Of a stretch of 64,000 nucleotides of DNA, positions 48,355 through 61,291 are shown in pieces; position 1 is the first letter of the stretch, and the number at the start of each line of letters is the position of its first letter. This stretch comes from Burkholderia anthina. Its GTDB lineage: Bacteria > Pseudomonadota > Gammaproteobacteria > Burkholderiales > Burkholderiaceae. A model generated the notes under the pieces. That model did no database searches. It was not told the DNA's origin and worked only from the letters and a program-made list of their open reading frames with translations. Position numbers and translations under genes: made by a program. The stretch is taken from positions 372,001 through 436,000 of the forward strand of contig NZ_LNJP01000003.1 of the NCBI RefSeq assembly GCF_001547525.1, written 5' to 3'.

Positions 48355-48388
48355 TACAAAAAAGCCCCGGCGCGCGAGCGGCCGGGGC
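48355..48388 (-). terminator. Rho-independent terminator after galU
   Basis: GCCCCGGC (48364-48371) pairs with GCCGGGGC (48381-48388). On the minus strand it is followed by TTTTTTGTATTT. Confidence 0.88.
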
Positions 48389-48431
48389 CAACGGAACAAC
48401 CACCACCTGAAACGACGGAGCGCGCGGCCGC

Positions 48432-49319
48432 TTAAGCGACGGCAGCCAGCGCGGGGAGGCAGGTACGCAGGTACGCCTCGAATTCGCGGCTCACTTCCGG
48501 ATGCTGGAGCGCGAGCTCCACGGTTGCCTTCAGATACCCCAGCTTGCTGCCGCAGTCGAAACGCGTACCGTAGTAGCGATACGCGAGCACCTGTTCGTTC
48601 GCGAGCAGCGACTGGACGGCGTCGGTGAGCTGCAGTTCGCCGCCCGCGCCCGGCTTGAGCTTGCGCAGATGATCGAAGATCGTCGGCATGAACACGTAGC
48701 GGCCGACCACGCCGAGGTTCGACGGCGCATCCTCCGGCGCCGGCTTCTCGATGATGCCCGACAGCTTGATGATGTCCTCTTCCCATTCCCGGCCCTCGAC
48801 GACGCCGTACGAGCGGCTGTCCTCGCGCGGGATCGTCTCGACCCCGATCACCGAGCTGTGATAGTGGTCGAACACGTCGACGAGCTGCTTGAGCACCGGC
48901 TGTTCGCCGTGCAGCAGGTCGTCGGCGAGGATCACCGCGAACGGCTCGCCGTGCACGAGCTTCTCCGCGCACAGCACCGCATGGCCGAGGCCGAGCGCTT
49001 CCGGCTGCCGCACGTAGAAGCAGTTGACGTGGCTCGGCTTGATGCCGCGCACGAGCTCGAGCAGCTTTTCCTTGCCGCGTGCCTCGAGTTCGGCCTCGAT
49101 CTCGTACGACTTGTCGAAATGATCCTCGATCGCGCGCTTGCTGCGCCCGGTGACGAAGATCATCTCGGTGATACCGGCGTTGATCGCTTCCTCGACCGCG
49201 TACTGGATCAGCGGCTTGTCGACGACGGGCAACATTTCCTTCGGGCTCGCCTTCGTTGCCGGGAGGAACCGCGTGCCGAGACCGGCAACGGGGAACACGG
49301 CCTTGGTGACTTTCAACAT
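48432..49319 (-). CDS. galU: UTP-glucose-1-phosphate uridylyltransferase
   Basis: This 295-residue cytoplasmic enzyme makes UDP-glucose from UTP and glucose-1-phosphate. The nucleotide-binding signature reads [20 protein letters not shown], followed by [20 protein letters not shown]. Further family blocks are [30 protein letters not shown] and GKIEKP-like [14 protein letters not shown]. Length is normal for GalU. It supplies sugar nucleotide for the neighbouring surface polysaccharide genes and for LPS. It is preceded by a 590-bp intergenic region that contains one small gene. Confidence 0.97.
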   Translation of the reverse strand: MLKVTKAVFPVAGLGTRFLPATKASPKEMLPVVDKPLIQYAVEEAINAGITEMIFVTGRSKRAIEDHFDKSYEIEAELEARGKEKLLELVRGIKPSHVNCFYVRQPEALGLGHAVLCAEKLVHGEPFAVILADDLLHGEQPVLKQLVDVFDHYHSSVIGVETIPREDSRSYGVVEGREWEEDIIKLSGIIEKPAPEDAPSNLGVVGRYVFMPTIFDHLRKLKPGAGGELQLTDAVQSLLANEQVLAYRYYGTRFDCGSKLGYLKATVELALQHPEVSREFEAYLRTCLPALAAVA

Positions 49320-49550
49320 GTTCGCATCCTGATAGCGTTGTCTGCGCCGCGTCGACCCGCGACCCGGCGCGATTGTGTTCCGAACGGCATATCGAGAATC
49401 GACGGCACTGCCAATTCCGCTCCGCTCATTTTCGATATGAACTGATTGCCCAATTATTCCGGAAAAAAATATAATCGTTTCAGGTCGGTCGATATTGCCG
49501 AACCGATTGCCGGAGCAGAAACAAATTACCGATTTTCCGGATACAAATTC
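49320..49550. other. AT-rich spacer upstream of galU
   Basis: The AT-rich stretch presumably holds the galU promoter on the minus strand. No further gene is seen. Confidence 0.45.
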
Positions 49551-49694
49551 TTACGATTCGAATTCCTCGATATAGGGCACGCCGCCCCGTTCGAGGCCCG
49601 GGCGGATCGGTTCGTTCTTCAGCGCCTCGCGGTACGCCGACAGCACGGCCATGACCAGTAGTACTGCAGCGCTCGCGATCCAATGCATGTCCAT
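49551..49694 (-). CDS. Small single-pass membrane protein (47 residues)
   Basis: The gene is short but well supported: AAGGAG lies 8 bases before the ATG at 49692-49694. The product, MDMHWIASAAVLLVMAVLSA then a charged tail (YREALKNEPIRPGLERGGVP and an acidic end), has one membrane segment (about 5-20) and a cytoplasmic or periplasmic tail. Codon choice is host-like, in contrast to the AT-rich DNA around it. I know no family. It lies between galU and an acyltransferase, in the polysaccharide region, so a role as a small membrane regulator or subunit is possible but unproven. Confidence 0.7.
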   Translation of the reverse strand: MDMHWIASAAVLLVMAVLSAYREALKNEPIRPGLERGGVPYIEEFES

Positions 49695-49911
49695 CTTGCC
49701 GCTCCTTGCATCAATCAACTGGAGCTTCAAACTATCAGAAAAAAATCGGCAAATAATTCAGGCGGCTCTCGGAACCGCTTTCAGGTATCGATAAACCCAT
49801 GATGCGGAATACCGATATTTCCGGACGAGATTTTTTTATTCATTGACGGAATTCTTGCGCATTACGATTGGATGAAACTTCCTGTCCATCCGTCGCAAGG
49901 AATCGAATCGC
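49695..49911. other. AT-rich promoter-like spacer
   Basis: About 217 bases much richer in A and T than the flanking genes, with runs such as AGAAAAAAATCGG and GATTTTTTTATTC. It probably carries divergent promoters for the small protein and the acyltransferase. Confidence 0.45.
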
Positions 49912-51087
49912 ATGCAAGCTTTCAGCGGATCGTCTCTGGCCGCGCCGCCCGTCGCCGACCACAAGGAACACGTGATCGACGCGATGCGCGGCTTCGCGGC
50001 GCTGCTCGTCGCCTATTTCCACTGCCGCCAGGTCGTCTGGGTCGGCATGCAAAGCTTCCATCACGCTTACGGCCACGCGCTGACCCCGGGCGCGATCGCC
50101 GGCTACCTGACCTTTCCGTTCGCGTGGGGCTCCGCCGGCGTACCGATCTTCTTCGTGATCAGCGGCTACTGCATCCACCGCAACGCGGCGCTCAAGCTGG
50201 CGGCGAACCCCGCGTACCGGCTCGACGCGCCGAACTTCTGGGTGCGCCGCTTCGCGCGCATCTACCCGGTGCTGCTCGCCGCGCTGCTGTTCACGCTCGC
50301 GCTCGACGCGGTCAGCCTGCAGATCGAGCCCGTCAGCCACAAGATCCGCGACGTCGGCGTCGTCGCGTTCCTCGTGAACCTGTTCTCGCTGCAGGGCGTC
50401 GCCGGCTATACGTACGGGTCGAACGGCGCGCTGTGGACGCTGTCGCTCGAAGTGCAGTTCTACGCGATCTACCCGCTGCTGTTCGCGCTGCGCCGGCGCA
50501 TCGGCATGCCGGCCGTCGTGGCCGCGGTCGCGCTCGTCAACGTCGCGTCGGCGTGGCTGCTCGAACGGCACGACCTGCAGTTCTTCACGTCCTACTGGCT
50601 GTCCTGGACGATCGGCGCGTGGATCGCCGACGTGCGCGCGCAGCAGTCGCGCGGCACGGCCGTCGTGCCGTCGCGCGCATGGTACGTCGCGGCCGCGGTG
50701 CTGCTCGCCGCCGGCTGCGGCGCGTTCCATTTCGGCCAGTACGGCGCGTTCCAGCTATGGTCGGCCGGCTTCGCGTGCTTCCTGTACCGCGCCCTCGCCC
50801 GCCCGCCGCGCGCCACGCCGCCGCTGCGCGTGCTGAGCTGGTTCGGCGACTTCAGCTACTCGCTGTATCTCGTCCACCTGCCGCTGTTCGTCTGCCTCGG
50901 CTCGGTGCTGTTCCACTCCGAGCTGCAACTGTCGATCTGGCCGTCGTTCGCGTTCATGGCCGTCGCGATTCCGGTGGCGTACCTGTTCTACCGGATGTTC
51001 GAACGGCCGGCGATGATGTGGTCGGCCAGCTTCAAGCCGACCCGCGCCGCCCGCGTCGTCGCGTCGACGCCCGAACAGGCGGTCTGA
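49912..51087 (+). CDS. Acyltransferase-3 membrane protein, second of three
   Basis: This 391-residue OafA-like enzyme has HVIDAMRGFAALLVAYFHCR, the acyltransferase-3 entry motif with its conserved His. GVPIFFVISGYCIHR follows, then FWVRRFARIYPVLLAALLFT, and ALWTLSLEVQFYAIYPLLF with the conserved Glu. About ten membrane spans are predicted. The last block is FGDFSYSLYLVHLPLFVCLG. It should transfer acyl groups to a surface glycan at the inner membrane. It is followed by a terminator and is convergent with the glycosyltransferase operon. Confidence 0.9.
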   Translation: MQAFSGSSLAAPPVADHKEHVIDAMRGFAALLVAYFHCRQVVWVGMQSFHHAYGHALTPGAIAGYLTFPFAWGSAGVPIFFVISGYCIHRNAALKLAANPAYRLDAPNFWVRRFARIYPVLLAALLFTLALDAVSLQIEPVSHKIRDVGVVAFLVNLFSLQGVAGYTYGSNGALWTLSLEVQFYAIYPLLFALRRRIGMPAVVAAVALVNVASAWLLERHDLQFFTSYWLSWTIGAWIADVRAQQSRGTAVVPSRAWYVAAAVLLAAGCGAFHFGQYGAFQLWSAGFACFLYRALARPPRATPPLRVLSWFGDFSYSLYLVHLPLFVCLGSVLFHSELQLSIWPSFAFMAVAIPVAYLFYRMFERPAMMWSASFKPTRAARVVASTPEQAV

Positions 51088-51115
51088 CGCCGAGCGGCCG
51101 GCCCGTCCGGCTCCG

Positions 51116-51153
51116 GAGCCCTCGCGCGGCGTCCCGCCGCTCGGGGGCTTTTT
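51116..51153 (+). terminator. Terminator after the acyltransferase
   Basis: GAGCCCTCGCGCGGCG and CGCCGCTCGGGGGCTT form a stem with one bulge, followed by TTTTC. Confidence 0.75.
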
Positions 51154-51403
51154 CACGGCTGCACGCGGTTGCAGGCCGGTTCGACAAGGGACCGGCAGCC
51201 TGCCGCGCGCCGACCGCGCCACGGCCCGCGCAAGCCGCCGATGCGCGGTTTCCTCGGTACGACTGCGACGGTGTCCTGCTCGCGTCACGTTGCCGACGGC
51301 CCGCTCCCGTTCCAGATAACGATCGGCCAAGCTCGCGCCGACTCGGACTCGAGCCCGCCAGCCCGCCCCAACCAGGCGCGTCGCCCGCCGAAAAGACGAA
51401 GCC
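51154..51403. other. Gene-free stretch between two terminators
   Basis: About 250 bases between convergent genes. I see no gene or repeat. Confidence 0.45.
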
Positions 51404-51434
51404 CCCGCACGGCACGACGCCGCACGGAGGCTCG
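51404..51434 (-). terminator. Terminator of the glycosyltransferase operon
   Basis: On the minus strand a GC-rich 13-bp stem with G-T pairs (GCCTCCGTGCGGC with GCCGTGCGGGGGC) is followed by TTCGTCTTTTC. It lies 25 bp after the stop codon of the glycosyltransferase gene. Confidence 0.7.
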
Positions 51435-51458
51435 TTTCCCGCCGGCGCGCGCCGGCTG

Positions 51459-53927
51459 CTATTTCTTCGCTTTCGCGGCCCGGGCGGCCTTCGCCGTATC
51501 GGCGAGAATCTTCTCGACCCGCTCCACGTAGGTTTCGGTCCCGAACCGCCGCACCGCGGTCGCACGCCCGCTCGCGACGAGCCGCTCGCGCAGCGCGCCG
51601 TCGCGCTTGAGCGCCGCCAGCGCATCGGCCAGCGCGGCCGCGTTGCCCGGCTCGCAGAGCAGCCCGTTGTCGCCGTCCTCGATGATCTCGACGACGCCGC
51701 CCGCACGCGCCGCGACAACCGGCCGGCGCGCCAGCATCCCCTCGACGATCACCCGCCCGAACGGTTCGGGCGTGATCGACGTATGCGCGACGACGTCGAC
51801 GGCCGTCATGCACGCGGCCACGTCGCGCTGGAATCCAAGGAAATGCACGCGCGCGTCCATCCCGTGCTGCGCGACGTATTCGTGCAGTTGCGCCGCATAG
51901 TCGTCCTCGCCGAACAGCGGCGCGCCGACCAGCACCACGTGCATGTCGGGATGCCGCGCGGCGGCCTCCAGCAGCACGTGCTGCCCCTTCCAGCGCGCGA
52001 GCCGGCTGAACGAACCGACCAGCCATGCGTCCGTCGGCAACCCGAGGCGCGCGCGCAGCGCCGCCTGGCTCACGCCTTCCAGCGCATCGAACGGTTCGGC
52101 CGAGATGCCGTTGAACACGACGTCGACGTGCTGCGGCGTGAAGCCCGTCAGCGCGCGGAACGCCTGCGCGGATGCATCGGAGTTCGCGATCACGCGCGTG
52201 ACGCCGAGCCGCGCGCAGTACTTGATCGCCTGCAACTGCTTGCCGCCGAAATGGTCGGCGCTGACGATGTCGCGCAAATGCCAGACCACCGGCTTGCGCG
52301 CGAGCCGCCCGGCAAGTGCGGCGACCACCATCGCGCGTTGCGTGTTCGCGTAGATCACCTCGGCGCGGCGCGCGCGCCGGGCGACGTCGCGCACGAGCCG
52401 CACGAGCTGCTTCACCGCGCCGAACGACACGCCGCCCTGCTTGCGCACACCCGCGAGCGCGCCTTGGTCGACCACGTCGACGCGTGCGCCGATCTCGTCG
52501 AGCGCCGCGCGGAACGGGCCGTCGTCGAACAGCAGCACGTCGGCGTTCGCGCGCATGTGCTTCATGATCTCGAGCAGCGACAGCTCGGCGCCGCCGAGTA
52601 CGCCGCTCTGATCGAGCACGAGCGTCGCCGGACCGCGCGCGGCCGGCATCGGCGCGGCCGTGCCGCGCCGCGCGGTCGAGCCGGGCAGCGCTTGCTCCAC
52701 GTAGTCGAGGAAGCGCTGCCGGAACGTATCGGCGGAAAACCGCTCCGCGTTCGCGCGGCACGCGTCGGGCGTGAAGCGCTGCGGCGCGCGCTCGAAATCG
52801 TCGACGGCCGCGACGATCGCGTGCGGCGTCTGTTCGTCGAAGAACAGGCCCGTCGGGTTCAGGCTCGACTGCGGGTCGAGCACGGTTTCGAGCGCACCGC
52901 CCTTGCCGTACGCGATGACCGGCGTGCCGCACGCCTGCGCCTCGACGACCGAGATCCCGAAATCCTCCTCGGCCGCGAACACGAACGCCTTCGCGCGCCG
53001 CATCCGGTCGTGCAGCACCGCGAACGGCTGATAGCCCATGATCTCGACGTTCGGGCCGGCCTTCGCGCGGATTTTCTGCATCTCGGGGCCGTCGCCGATC
53101 ACGACGAGCTTGCGCTCGGGCGTGCGCGAAAACGCTTCGACGATCAGGTCGATCTTCTTGTACGGCACCATCCGCGACGCGGTCAGGTAGAAGTCCTCCT
53201 TCGCCGCGTTCAGCGAGAACGCGTCGACGTCGACCGGCGGGAAGATCACCGCGGCGTCGCGGTGGTAGACCTTTTTGATGCGCCGCGCGATGAACGCGGA
53301 ATTCGCGACGAAGCCGTCCACCGCGTTCGCGGTGCGCGTATCCCAGTTGCGGATGTAATGGAGAATCATCCGCGCGAGCAGCGATTTCGGCCCGTGCGTG
53401 AGATTCGACTGTTCCAGATACTGGTGCTGCAGGTCCCACGCATAGCGGATCGGCGAATGCACGTAGCTGATGTGCACCTGGTCCGGCCCGGTCAGCACGC
53501 CCTTCGCGACCGCGTGGCTGCTCGAGATCACGAGGTCGTACTCGGACACGTCGAGCTGCTCGATCGCGAGCGGCATCAGCGGCAGGTAGCTGCGGTACTT
53601 GGTGCGCGCGAACGGCAGCTTCTGGATGAACGACGTCGTCACCGGTTTGCCACGCACGAACGCGCGGTCATCGAGGAAATCGACGAGGCTGAACAGGTCC
53701 GCGTCGGGAAAGCACGCGACGATCTGTTCGAGCACGCGCTCGGCGCCCGCGTAGGTGACGAGCCAGTCGTGGACGATCGCCACGCGCAGCGCACGCGCCG
53801 GCTGCCGCGCGCCGGCCCGTTCGGCCGGCACCGCGCGGTGCAGCGCGGCGGCGTCGCCCGCGTGGGCCACGGCGGCGTCGGCCGTGGCGAGATTCAGGAC
53901 GGCGTGTTCCGCCAGATCGCGATTCAT
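51459..53927 (-). CDS. Tandem GT4-GT4 bifunctional glycosyltransferase
   Basis: This 822-residue protein is two complete GT-B glycosyltransferases in one chain. The first (about 45-420) begins LRVAIVHDWLVTYAGAERVL, with VHISYVHSPIRYAWDLQHQY and LTASRMVPYKKIDLIVEAF. Its nucleotide-sugar EX7E motif is EEDFGISVVEAQACGTPVIA; this is the WbaZ-like mannosyltransferase type. The second (about 455-815) has SGVLGGAELSLLEIM, VVWHLRDIVSADHF and VGSFSRLARWKGQHVLLEA, with the second EX7E PEPFGRVIVEGMLARRPVV. With gmd and rmd in the same locus, GDP-mannose or GDP-D-rhamnose are likely donors. The start has GAGGAGA upstream and overlaps the flippase stop by 4 bp (ATGA). Confidence 0.92.
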   Translation of the reverse strand: MNRDLAEHAVLNLATADAAVAHAGDAAALHRAVPAERAGARQPARALRVAIVHDWLVTYAGAERVLEQIVACFPDADLFSLVDFLDDRAFVRGKPVTTSFIQKLPFARTKYRSYLPLMPLAIEQLDVSEYDLVISSSHAVAKGVLTGPDQVHISYVHSPIRYAWDLQHQYLEQSNLTHGPKSLLARMILHYIRNWDTRTANAVDGFVANSAFIARRIKKVYHRDAAVIFPPVDVDAFSLNAAKEDFYLTASRMVPYKKIDLIVEAFSRTPERKLVVIGDGPEMQKIRAKAGPNVEIMGYQPFAVLHDRMRRAKAFVFAAEEDFGISVVEAQACGTPVIAYGKGGALETVLDPQSSLNPTGLFFDEQTPHAIVAAVDDFERAPQRFTPDACRANAERFSADTFRQRFLDYVEQALPGSTARRGTAAPMPAARGPATLVLDQSGVLGGAELSLLEIMKHMRANADVLLFDDGPFRAALDEIGARVDVVDQGALAGVRKQGGVSFGAVKQLVRLVRDVARRARRAEVIYANTQRAMVVAALAGRLARKPVVWHLRDIVSADHFGGKQLQAIKYCARLGVTRVIANSDASAQAFRALTGFTPQHVDVVFNGISAEPFDALEGVSQAALRARLGLPTDAWLVGSFSRLARWKGQHVLLEAAARHPDMHVVLVGAPLFGEDDYAAQLHEYVAQHGMDARVHFLGFQRDVAACMTAVDVVAHTSITPEPFGRVIVEGMLARRPVVAARAGGVVEIIEDGDNGLLCEPGNAAALADALAALKRDGALRERLVASGRATAVRRFGTETYVERVEKILADTAKAARAAKAKK

Positions 53928-55390
53928 GCAGTTCTCCTCGCATTGAGACGGACGAACAGGTCGCGCACGAGTGCACGCAATCCCGGCGTCATCGTGAGCG
54001 ACCACGCAACGTTCAGCACCAGTACGACCGCGCACAGGCCGATCGACTGGACCAGCCCCGGCCACGCTTGCGCCAGTAACAGGCTAGCGAGCAGGAAGGC
54101 GAGATGGGCGAGCATGTCGAGCACGATCGCGCGCATCCGGATCGCCGACAGATACAGCAGCACGCCGTAGTCGACGAGCGCGCGCGCCGCGACGACCACC
54201 GCCGCGCCGATCAGCCCGAAGTGATGAATGCCGAGCCACAGGCCGCCGACGAAGAACGGCATCTCGACGAGCCCGGCGAATGCCGCGCGGGCCGGGTTGA
54301 CCTGCGACTGGATCAGGATGCGTGTGACGCTCGCCTGCCCGACGAGCCATACGCTGATCACGAGCACGCGGCCGACCGGCGCCGAATGCGCGGCGAGATC
54401 GGCGCCGACCCACAGCGTGAGGAACGGCGCGAGCGCGAAGATCGCGACGATGCCGACCGGCGTGAACACGCCGTTCAGGAATTCGAGCGACTGGCGCGCG
54501 AGGGTATCCGCGTGATCGCGGCCGACCGCCGACAGGCGCGGAAACAGCGTGCGCACCAGTGCGTTCGGCAGCATGTTCAGGCGCGTGACGAGGTTCTGCG
54601 GCACCGTGTAGTAGGTGACGAACTTCGCGCCCATGCCGGCGCCGAGCATCACGCGGTCGAGCGTGTCGGCGATCATGCTGGTCGTGCTCGCGATCAGCAT
54701 CCAGCCGCCGAAGTTGAACAGCCCCTTCGCGGTACCCCACTGCGGCGGATCGATGCGGCGGATGCCGAGCACCTTGATGCTGGCCTGACCGAGCATCACC
54801 GCCGCGATCAGCCGCGCGACGACGGCCGCGGCGAGCACCGTCTGCAGGTTCGGCGCGATCCACCACGCGGCGGCGAGCGGCAGCAGCTGGAACAGGAACG
54901 TGCCGATCGTCTGGTTCGTGTTGAACACGCCGAACCGTTCGGCGCCGTTGATCGCGCCGGCGAACACCCACGACACGTTCGCGAGCGGAATCGCGAGCGC
55001 GAGCCACGGCAGCGCGAGATACACCTCGTGCTGCATCGCGGCCGACACCTTCGTGAAATACGCGGTGTAGACGAACGCACCGAAATAGATCAGCAGCCCG
55101 CCCGCGATGCCGGTGCCGAGGTTCAGCCAGAACGCGCTCCAGAACACGCGCGCGCTTTCGTCGGCGTCGCCGCTCGCGAGCGCCTTCGAGATGTGGTTCT
55201 GCGCGGCCATGCTCATCCCGAGATCGAGGATCCCGAAATAGCCGATCAGCGTCCACACGAGGCTGACGACGCCGTAGCGTTCGACGCCGAGCGCGTGGAT
55301 GTACGCGGGCACGGTCACCAGCGACACGAAGGTCGGCAGGATCAGCCCGATGAAGTTGATCGAAACGTTCTTGAGTATGCCTTTGTCCAT
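53924..55390 (-). CDS. Wzx-like polysaccharide flippase (MOP superfamily)
   Basis: This 488-residue integral membrane protein is of the polysaccharide transporter (MATE/MOP) type with about 12-14 spans. It starts MDKGILKNVSINFIGLILPT. It then has RYGVVSLVWTLIGYFGILDLG, the family-typical second helix, and GLFNFGGWMLIASTTSMIAD, typical of the start of the second half. It should flip lipid-linked sugar from cytoplasm to periplasm. It is co-transcribed with the downstream glycosyltransferase (ATGA overlap) and starts 41 bp after the NHL protein gene ends. No Wzy polymerase gene is visible, so the glycan may be built before export or polymerised by a gene elsewhere. Confidence 0.9.
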   Translation of the reverse strand: MDKGILKNVSINFIGLILPTFVSLVTVPAYIHALGVERYGVVSLVWTLIGYFGILDLGMSMAAQNHISKALASGDADESARVFWSAFWLNLGTGIAGGLLIYFGAFVYTAYFTKVSAAMQHEVYLALPWLALAIPLANVSWVFAGAINGAERFGVFNTNQTIGTFLFQLLPLAAAWWIAPNLQTVLAAAVVARLIAAVMLGQASIKVLGIRRIDPPQWGTAKGLFNFGGWMLIASTTSMIADTLDRVMLGAGMGAKFVTYYTVPQNLVTRLNMLPNALVRTLFPRLSAVGRDHADTLARQSLEFLNGVFTPVGIVAIFALAPFLTLWVGADLAAHSAPVGRVLVISVWLVGQASVTRILIQSQVNPARAAFAGLVEMPFFVGGLWLGIHHFGLIGAAVVVAARALVDYGVLLYLSAIRMRAIVLDMLAHLAFLLASLLLAQAWPGLVQSIGLCAVVLVLNVAWSLTMTPGLRALVRDLFVRLNARRTA

Positions 55391-55430
55391 GCTTAAGCCT
55401 TGAGTGACGTCGACGACGGCGCGCCGCCCG

Positions 55431-57647
55431 TCACGGTTTCCAGCGATACATCAGCACCTTGCCGCGCGCGTCTTCCTCGACGAACACGAGGTATTCGCCG
55501 TTCTCGCGCCGGAACGCGCTGATGCCGAACGGCACGTCGACCCAGCCGGAGGCCTTGCCGACCTCGGCGCCCGGGCTCATCACGCCCACTTCCTTGCCGG
55601 TTTCCTTGTCGTACACGTGGATCTTGCCGACCGGCTCCACCGTGAAGATGTAGCGGCCTTCGACCGTGATCCCGATCAGGTCGAGGATCGGCTTCGCATC
55701 GAGTTGCCATGGCAGCGCGACCTGGTAGCGCACCACCGGCGAGCCGCTCGACCACTTGTCGAAGCGCACCAGCACGCGGCCGACTTCCTTGTTGATGCCC
55801 GGCTGCGGCGGCGCGTCGGCCGTGTAGCCGGTCACGTACAGTGTGTCCGTCTGCGCGTCGTAGATCGACCGGCGCAGTTGCGTGAACGGCTGCGGCATCG
55901 GGTAGGTCGTGACCTTGTCGTACGAATAGATCGGGTTGCCGGCCTTGTCGACGCCGCCGTACCGGAAGCGGTGGATGCCGCGCACGTCGCTCGTGCGCCA
56001 GATGTCGCCCTTCGTGTCGACCCACCAGCCCCAGCCGCCCGCCTTCGCCTTGCCCGTCGTGTTGAGCTCGGACTCGTCGGCATCGATCCGGCCGTTGCCG
56101 TTCGCGTCGCGCCACAGCCAGTCGCCGCCCGGCGGCTTGTTCGGCACCTTGTCGACCGGCCGCGCGCGGCCTGCGATCAGGCCGGACGGAATCGCGACCT
56201 CGCCGTCGCGCTTCGCGTCGAAGCGGTAGATCTTCAGGTGATCGGCGTACATGTCGGTCAGGTACAGGAACGTGCGGCCGTCGACGCGCCGCGCGATCGG
56301 CATGCCCGGATACTGGTCGGTGTGGAACACGGGGTCGTCCGGATACTTGAAGCGGTTCGACAGGAAGCCGACGTATTTCCAGTCCTGGCCCGGCGGCTTC
56401 GACAGGTCGAGCTCGAAGCGCTTGTTGCCCGTGTACACGCTGTTCGGCCGCGCGGGGTCGAGCCACGCGCCGTCGACGAACAGCAGCCCCTGCACCTGCC
56501 AGCGCAGCTTGCCGTCCGGCGTGTAGCTTTCCAGCACCGCGCCGAGCCCCGCGCCGATCGTGTCGTGGCGCGGCCCGATCCCGTTCATCGACACATAGAC
56601 GTTGCCCGCGCGGTCGACACCGACGCCCGTCAGCCCATTGAAGCGCTGCGGCCCCGGGCGCCCCGGCACCGGCCCCGCGAAGATGCCGCCGCGCTCGCCG
56701 AGCGAGCCCGACTGCGCGTAGCCGTTCGCGCCTTTCGAGAAGATCAGGATCTGCTGGCGCGGCCCGTTGTCCGCGACCAGCACGCGCCCTTTCGCATCGA
56801 CCGCCACGTCCACCGCGTCGGTGCCTGCCGGCAGCGCCGGCGCGTCGTCGAGCTTGCGGCCGTCGGCCCGCACGTGCACGAGATGCGCGGGCCCGCCGAG
56901 CGTATCGGTCAGCAGCCACAGCGTGCCGTCGCCCGCTAGCGCGATGCGGCCCGGCTCGTGCGCGCTCCACGTGCCCTTCCGCTGCATCGTCTCCGCGTCG
57001 TACACGTCCACCGCGTCACGCGACGGATTGGTCGCGAACAGCGTGTTGTCGTCGGCCGCGAGGCCGCCCACTTCCGCCTTCGCGTCGCCCACTTCCGAGC
57101 GTGCGGGCGCCGGCACCTCGTTCATCATCATGAAGCTGGCGGCCATTCGCGCGCGGCCGGCGTCGGCGCGGCCGCCCGGCGCGACCGGCGGCGCCGCGCG
57201 AAACGGCGCGGGCTGCTTCATGTCGCCGATCGTGCGCCGCGAGATGCCGAACCATTGCTTGCCCTTGTCCGGCCAGATGCCGGGCGACTGCAGGTGGCCG
57301 CGCTCGTTGCCGACGCCGATCGCGACATACGCATACTTGCCGTTCACCGCGATCGCGTTGCCGCCGAGATTGCCCCAGCCGTGGGTGCCGCCGGCGAAGC
57401 CGAGCATCTTCCCGTCCTGGTAGACGCTCGCCTCGGCGCCGCTCTCGTCCCACGGCGCATTCGTATACACCTTGCCGTCGGGCGTCACCGCGATCGCGCG
57501 GATGTCGATCTGCGTCCAGCTGCCGTCGCCATAGCCGAACGTGTTGCCGATCCACGAGGTCGTCGCGGGCAACACCGTTTCGGCCTGCACGGCGCTCGTC
57601 AGCAGCGCCGCGCATACCGTCACGCCAACCAGAATCAGACGTCGCAA
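55431..57647 (-). CDS. Exported NHL/beta-propeller protein of the polysaccharide locus
   Basis: This 738-residue exported protein appears to be a periplasmic beta-propeller. I prefer the TTG at 57645-57647, because GGAG lies 8 bases before it and the signal peptide then begins LRRLILVGVTVCAAL; a TTG eight codons upstream has no ribosome site. The signal peptide ends near AVQA before ETVLPATTSWIG. NHL-like blade sequences recur: DIRAIAVTPDGKVYTNAPWD, AVDVAVDAKGRVLVADNG, LTGVGVDRAGNVYVSMNGIG and DIWRTSDVRGIHRFRYGGVD. A DANGNGRIDADESEL segment resembles an EF-hand/dockerin calcium loop. It is first in an operon with the flippase and the glycosyltransferase, so it may act in export or binding of the glycan. 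Function unknown. Confidence 0.82.
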   Translation of the reverse strand: MRRLILVGVTVCAALLTSAVQAETVLPATTSWIGNTFGYGDGSWTQIDIRAIAVTPDGKVYTNAPWDESGAEASVYQDGKMLGFAGGTHGWGNLGGNAIAVNGKYAYVAIGVGNERGHLQSPGIWPDKGKQWFGISRRTIGDMKQPAPFRAAPPVAPGGRADAGRARMAASFMMMNEVPAPARSEVGDAKAEVGGLAADDNTLFATNPSRDAVDVYDAETMQRKGTWSAHEPGRIALAGDGTLWLLTDTLGGPAHLVHVRADGRKLDDAPALPAGTDAVDVAVDAKGRVLVADNGPRQQILIFSKGANGYAQSGSLGERGGIFAGPVPGRPGPQRFNGLTGVGVDRAGNVYVSMNGIGPRHDTIGAGLGAVLESYTPDGKLRWQVQGLLFVDGAWLDPARPNSVYTGNKRFELDLSKPPGQDWKYVGFLSNRFKYPDDPVFHTDQYPGMPIARRVDGRTFLYLTDMYADHLKIYRFDAKRDGEVAIPSGLIAGRARPVDKVPNKPPGGDWLWRDANGNGRIDADESELNTTGKAKAGGWGWWVDTKGDIWRTSDVRGIHRFRYGGVDKAGNPIYSYDKVTTYPMPQPFTQLRRSIYDAQTDTLYVTGYTADAPPQPGINKEVGRVLVRFDKWSSGSPVVRYQVALPWQLDAKPILDLIGITVEGRYIFTVEPVGKIHVYDKETGKEVGVMSPGAEVGKASGWVDVPFGISAFRRENGEYLVFVEEDARGKVLMYRWKP

Positions 57648-58091
57648 TGCGCTTCTCCAGACTCGATGCAACAGCGACCGGCGCAGCCGCGGATGGCCGG
57701 CGGCTGCGCGCTGTCGCTAAATGGGTTTCAAACGTCGCGATGCAGGTTACAAGCAAAAATAATCACAAGAAATTTGGAAATATTTGGGGATGTTTCCGCC
57801 AGAAATATCGAACCGGAACGGGCAGTCAATCAGGCCCGGAAACGGCAATAACGACCGCCTTTCCCGCGCCGCCACGTAGAAAATTCCGCTCCGCGCCACG
57901 TCTGGCGGCCGCCCGGTGCAAATCTTTCGTGTCGCGACCGTAATAATCGGCATTCGGGTATTTGCCGTCAGATAAATGGCGCGCGTTTTTTTACCGATTT
58001 CTTTTCCCTAGAATCGTTTTCGATTCCCTATTTCATTTAAAGGCATGCAATACGTACACGCATCGGATGCGGGTCGTGAAGGAGCCGCGCG
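57648..58091. promoter_or_regulatory. Divergent AT-rich promoter region
   Basis: About 440 bases of markedly low GC for this genome, between the NHL gene (leftward) and the third acyltransferase (rightward). A-rich and T-rich tracts near 57760-57800 and 57980-58020 suggest promoters in both directions and possibly an H-NS-type silenced region. I see no gene. Confidence 0.5.
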
Positions 58092-61190
<3,099 letters not shown>

Positions 61191-61230
61191 ACGTCGGCAA
61201 AACACGCACGACGGCATGCGCCGAAACGAC

Positions 61231-61262
61231 AACGGGCCGCTCTCTCGAGCGGCCCGTTTCAT
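61231..61262. terminator. Bidirectional terminator between rmd and metZ
   Basis: AACGGGCCGCTC (61231-61242) pairs with GAGCGGCCCGTT (61247-61258) in a 12-bp perfect stem with a TCTC loop, then TTCATT. It sits between two convergent genes. Confidence 0.88.
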
Positions 61263-61291
61263 TGATGCCGGGCAAAAACCGGCCGTATCGC

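Noticed and set aside
49872..54170. Very long open frame (about 1430 codons) on the plus strand
   Set aside because: It is antisense or out of frame to an acyltransferase, a tandem glycosyltransferase and the flippase. Its Arg/His/Pro-rich product has no domain, as expected for shadow frames in GC-rich DNA.
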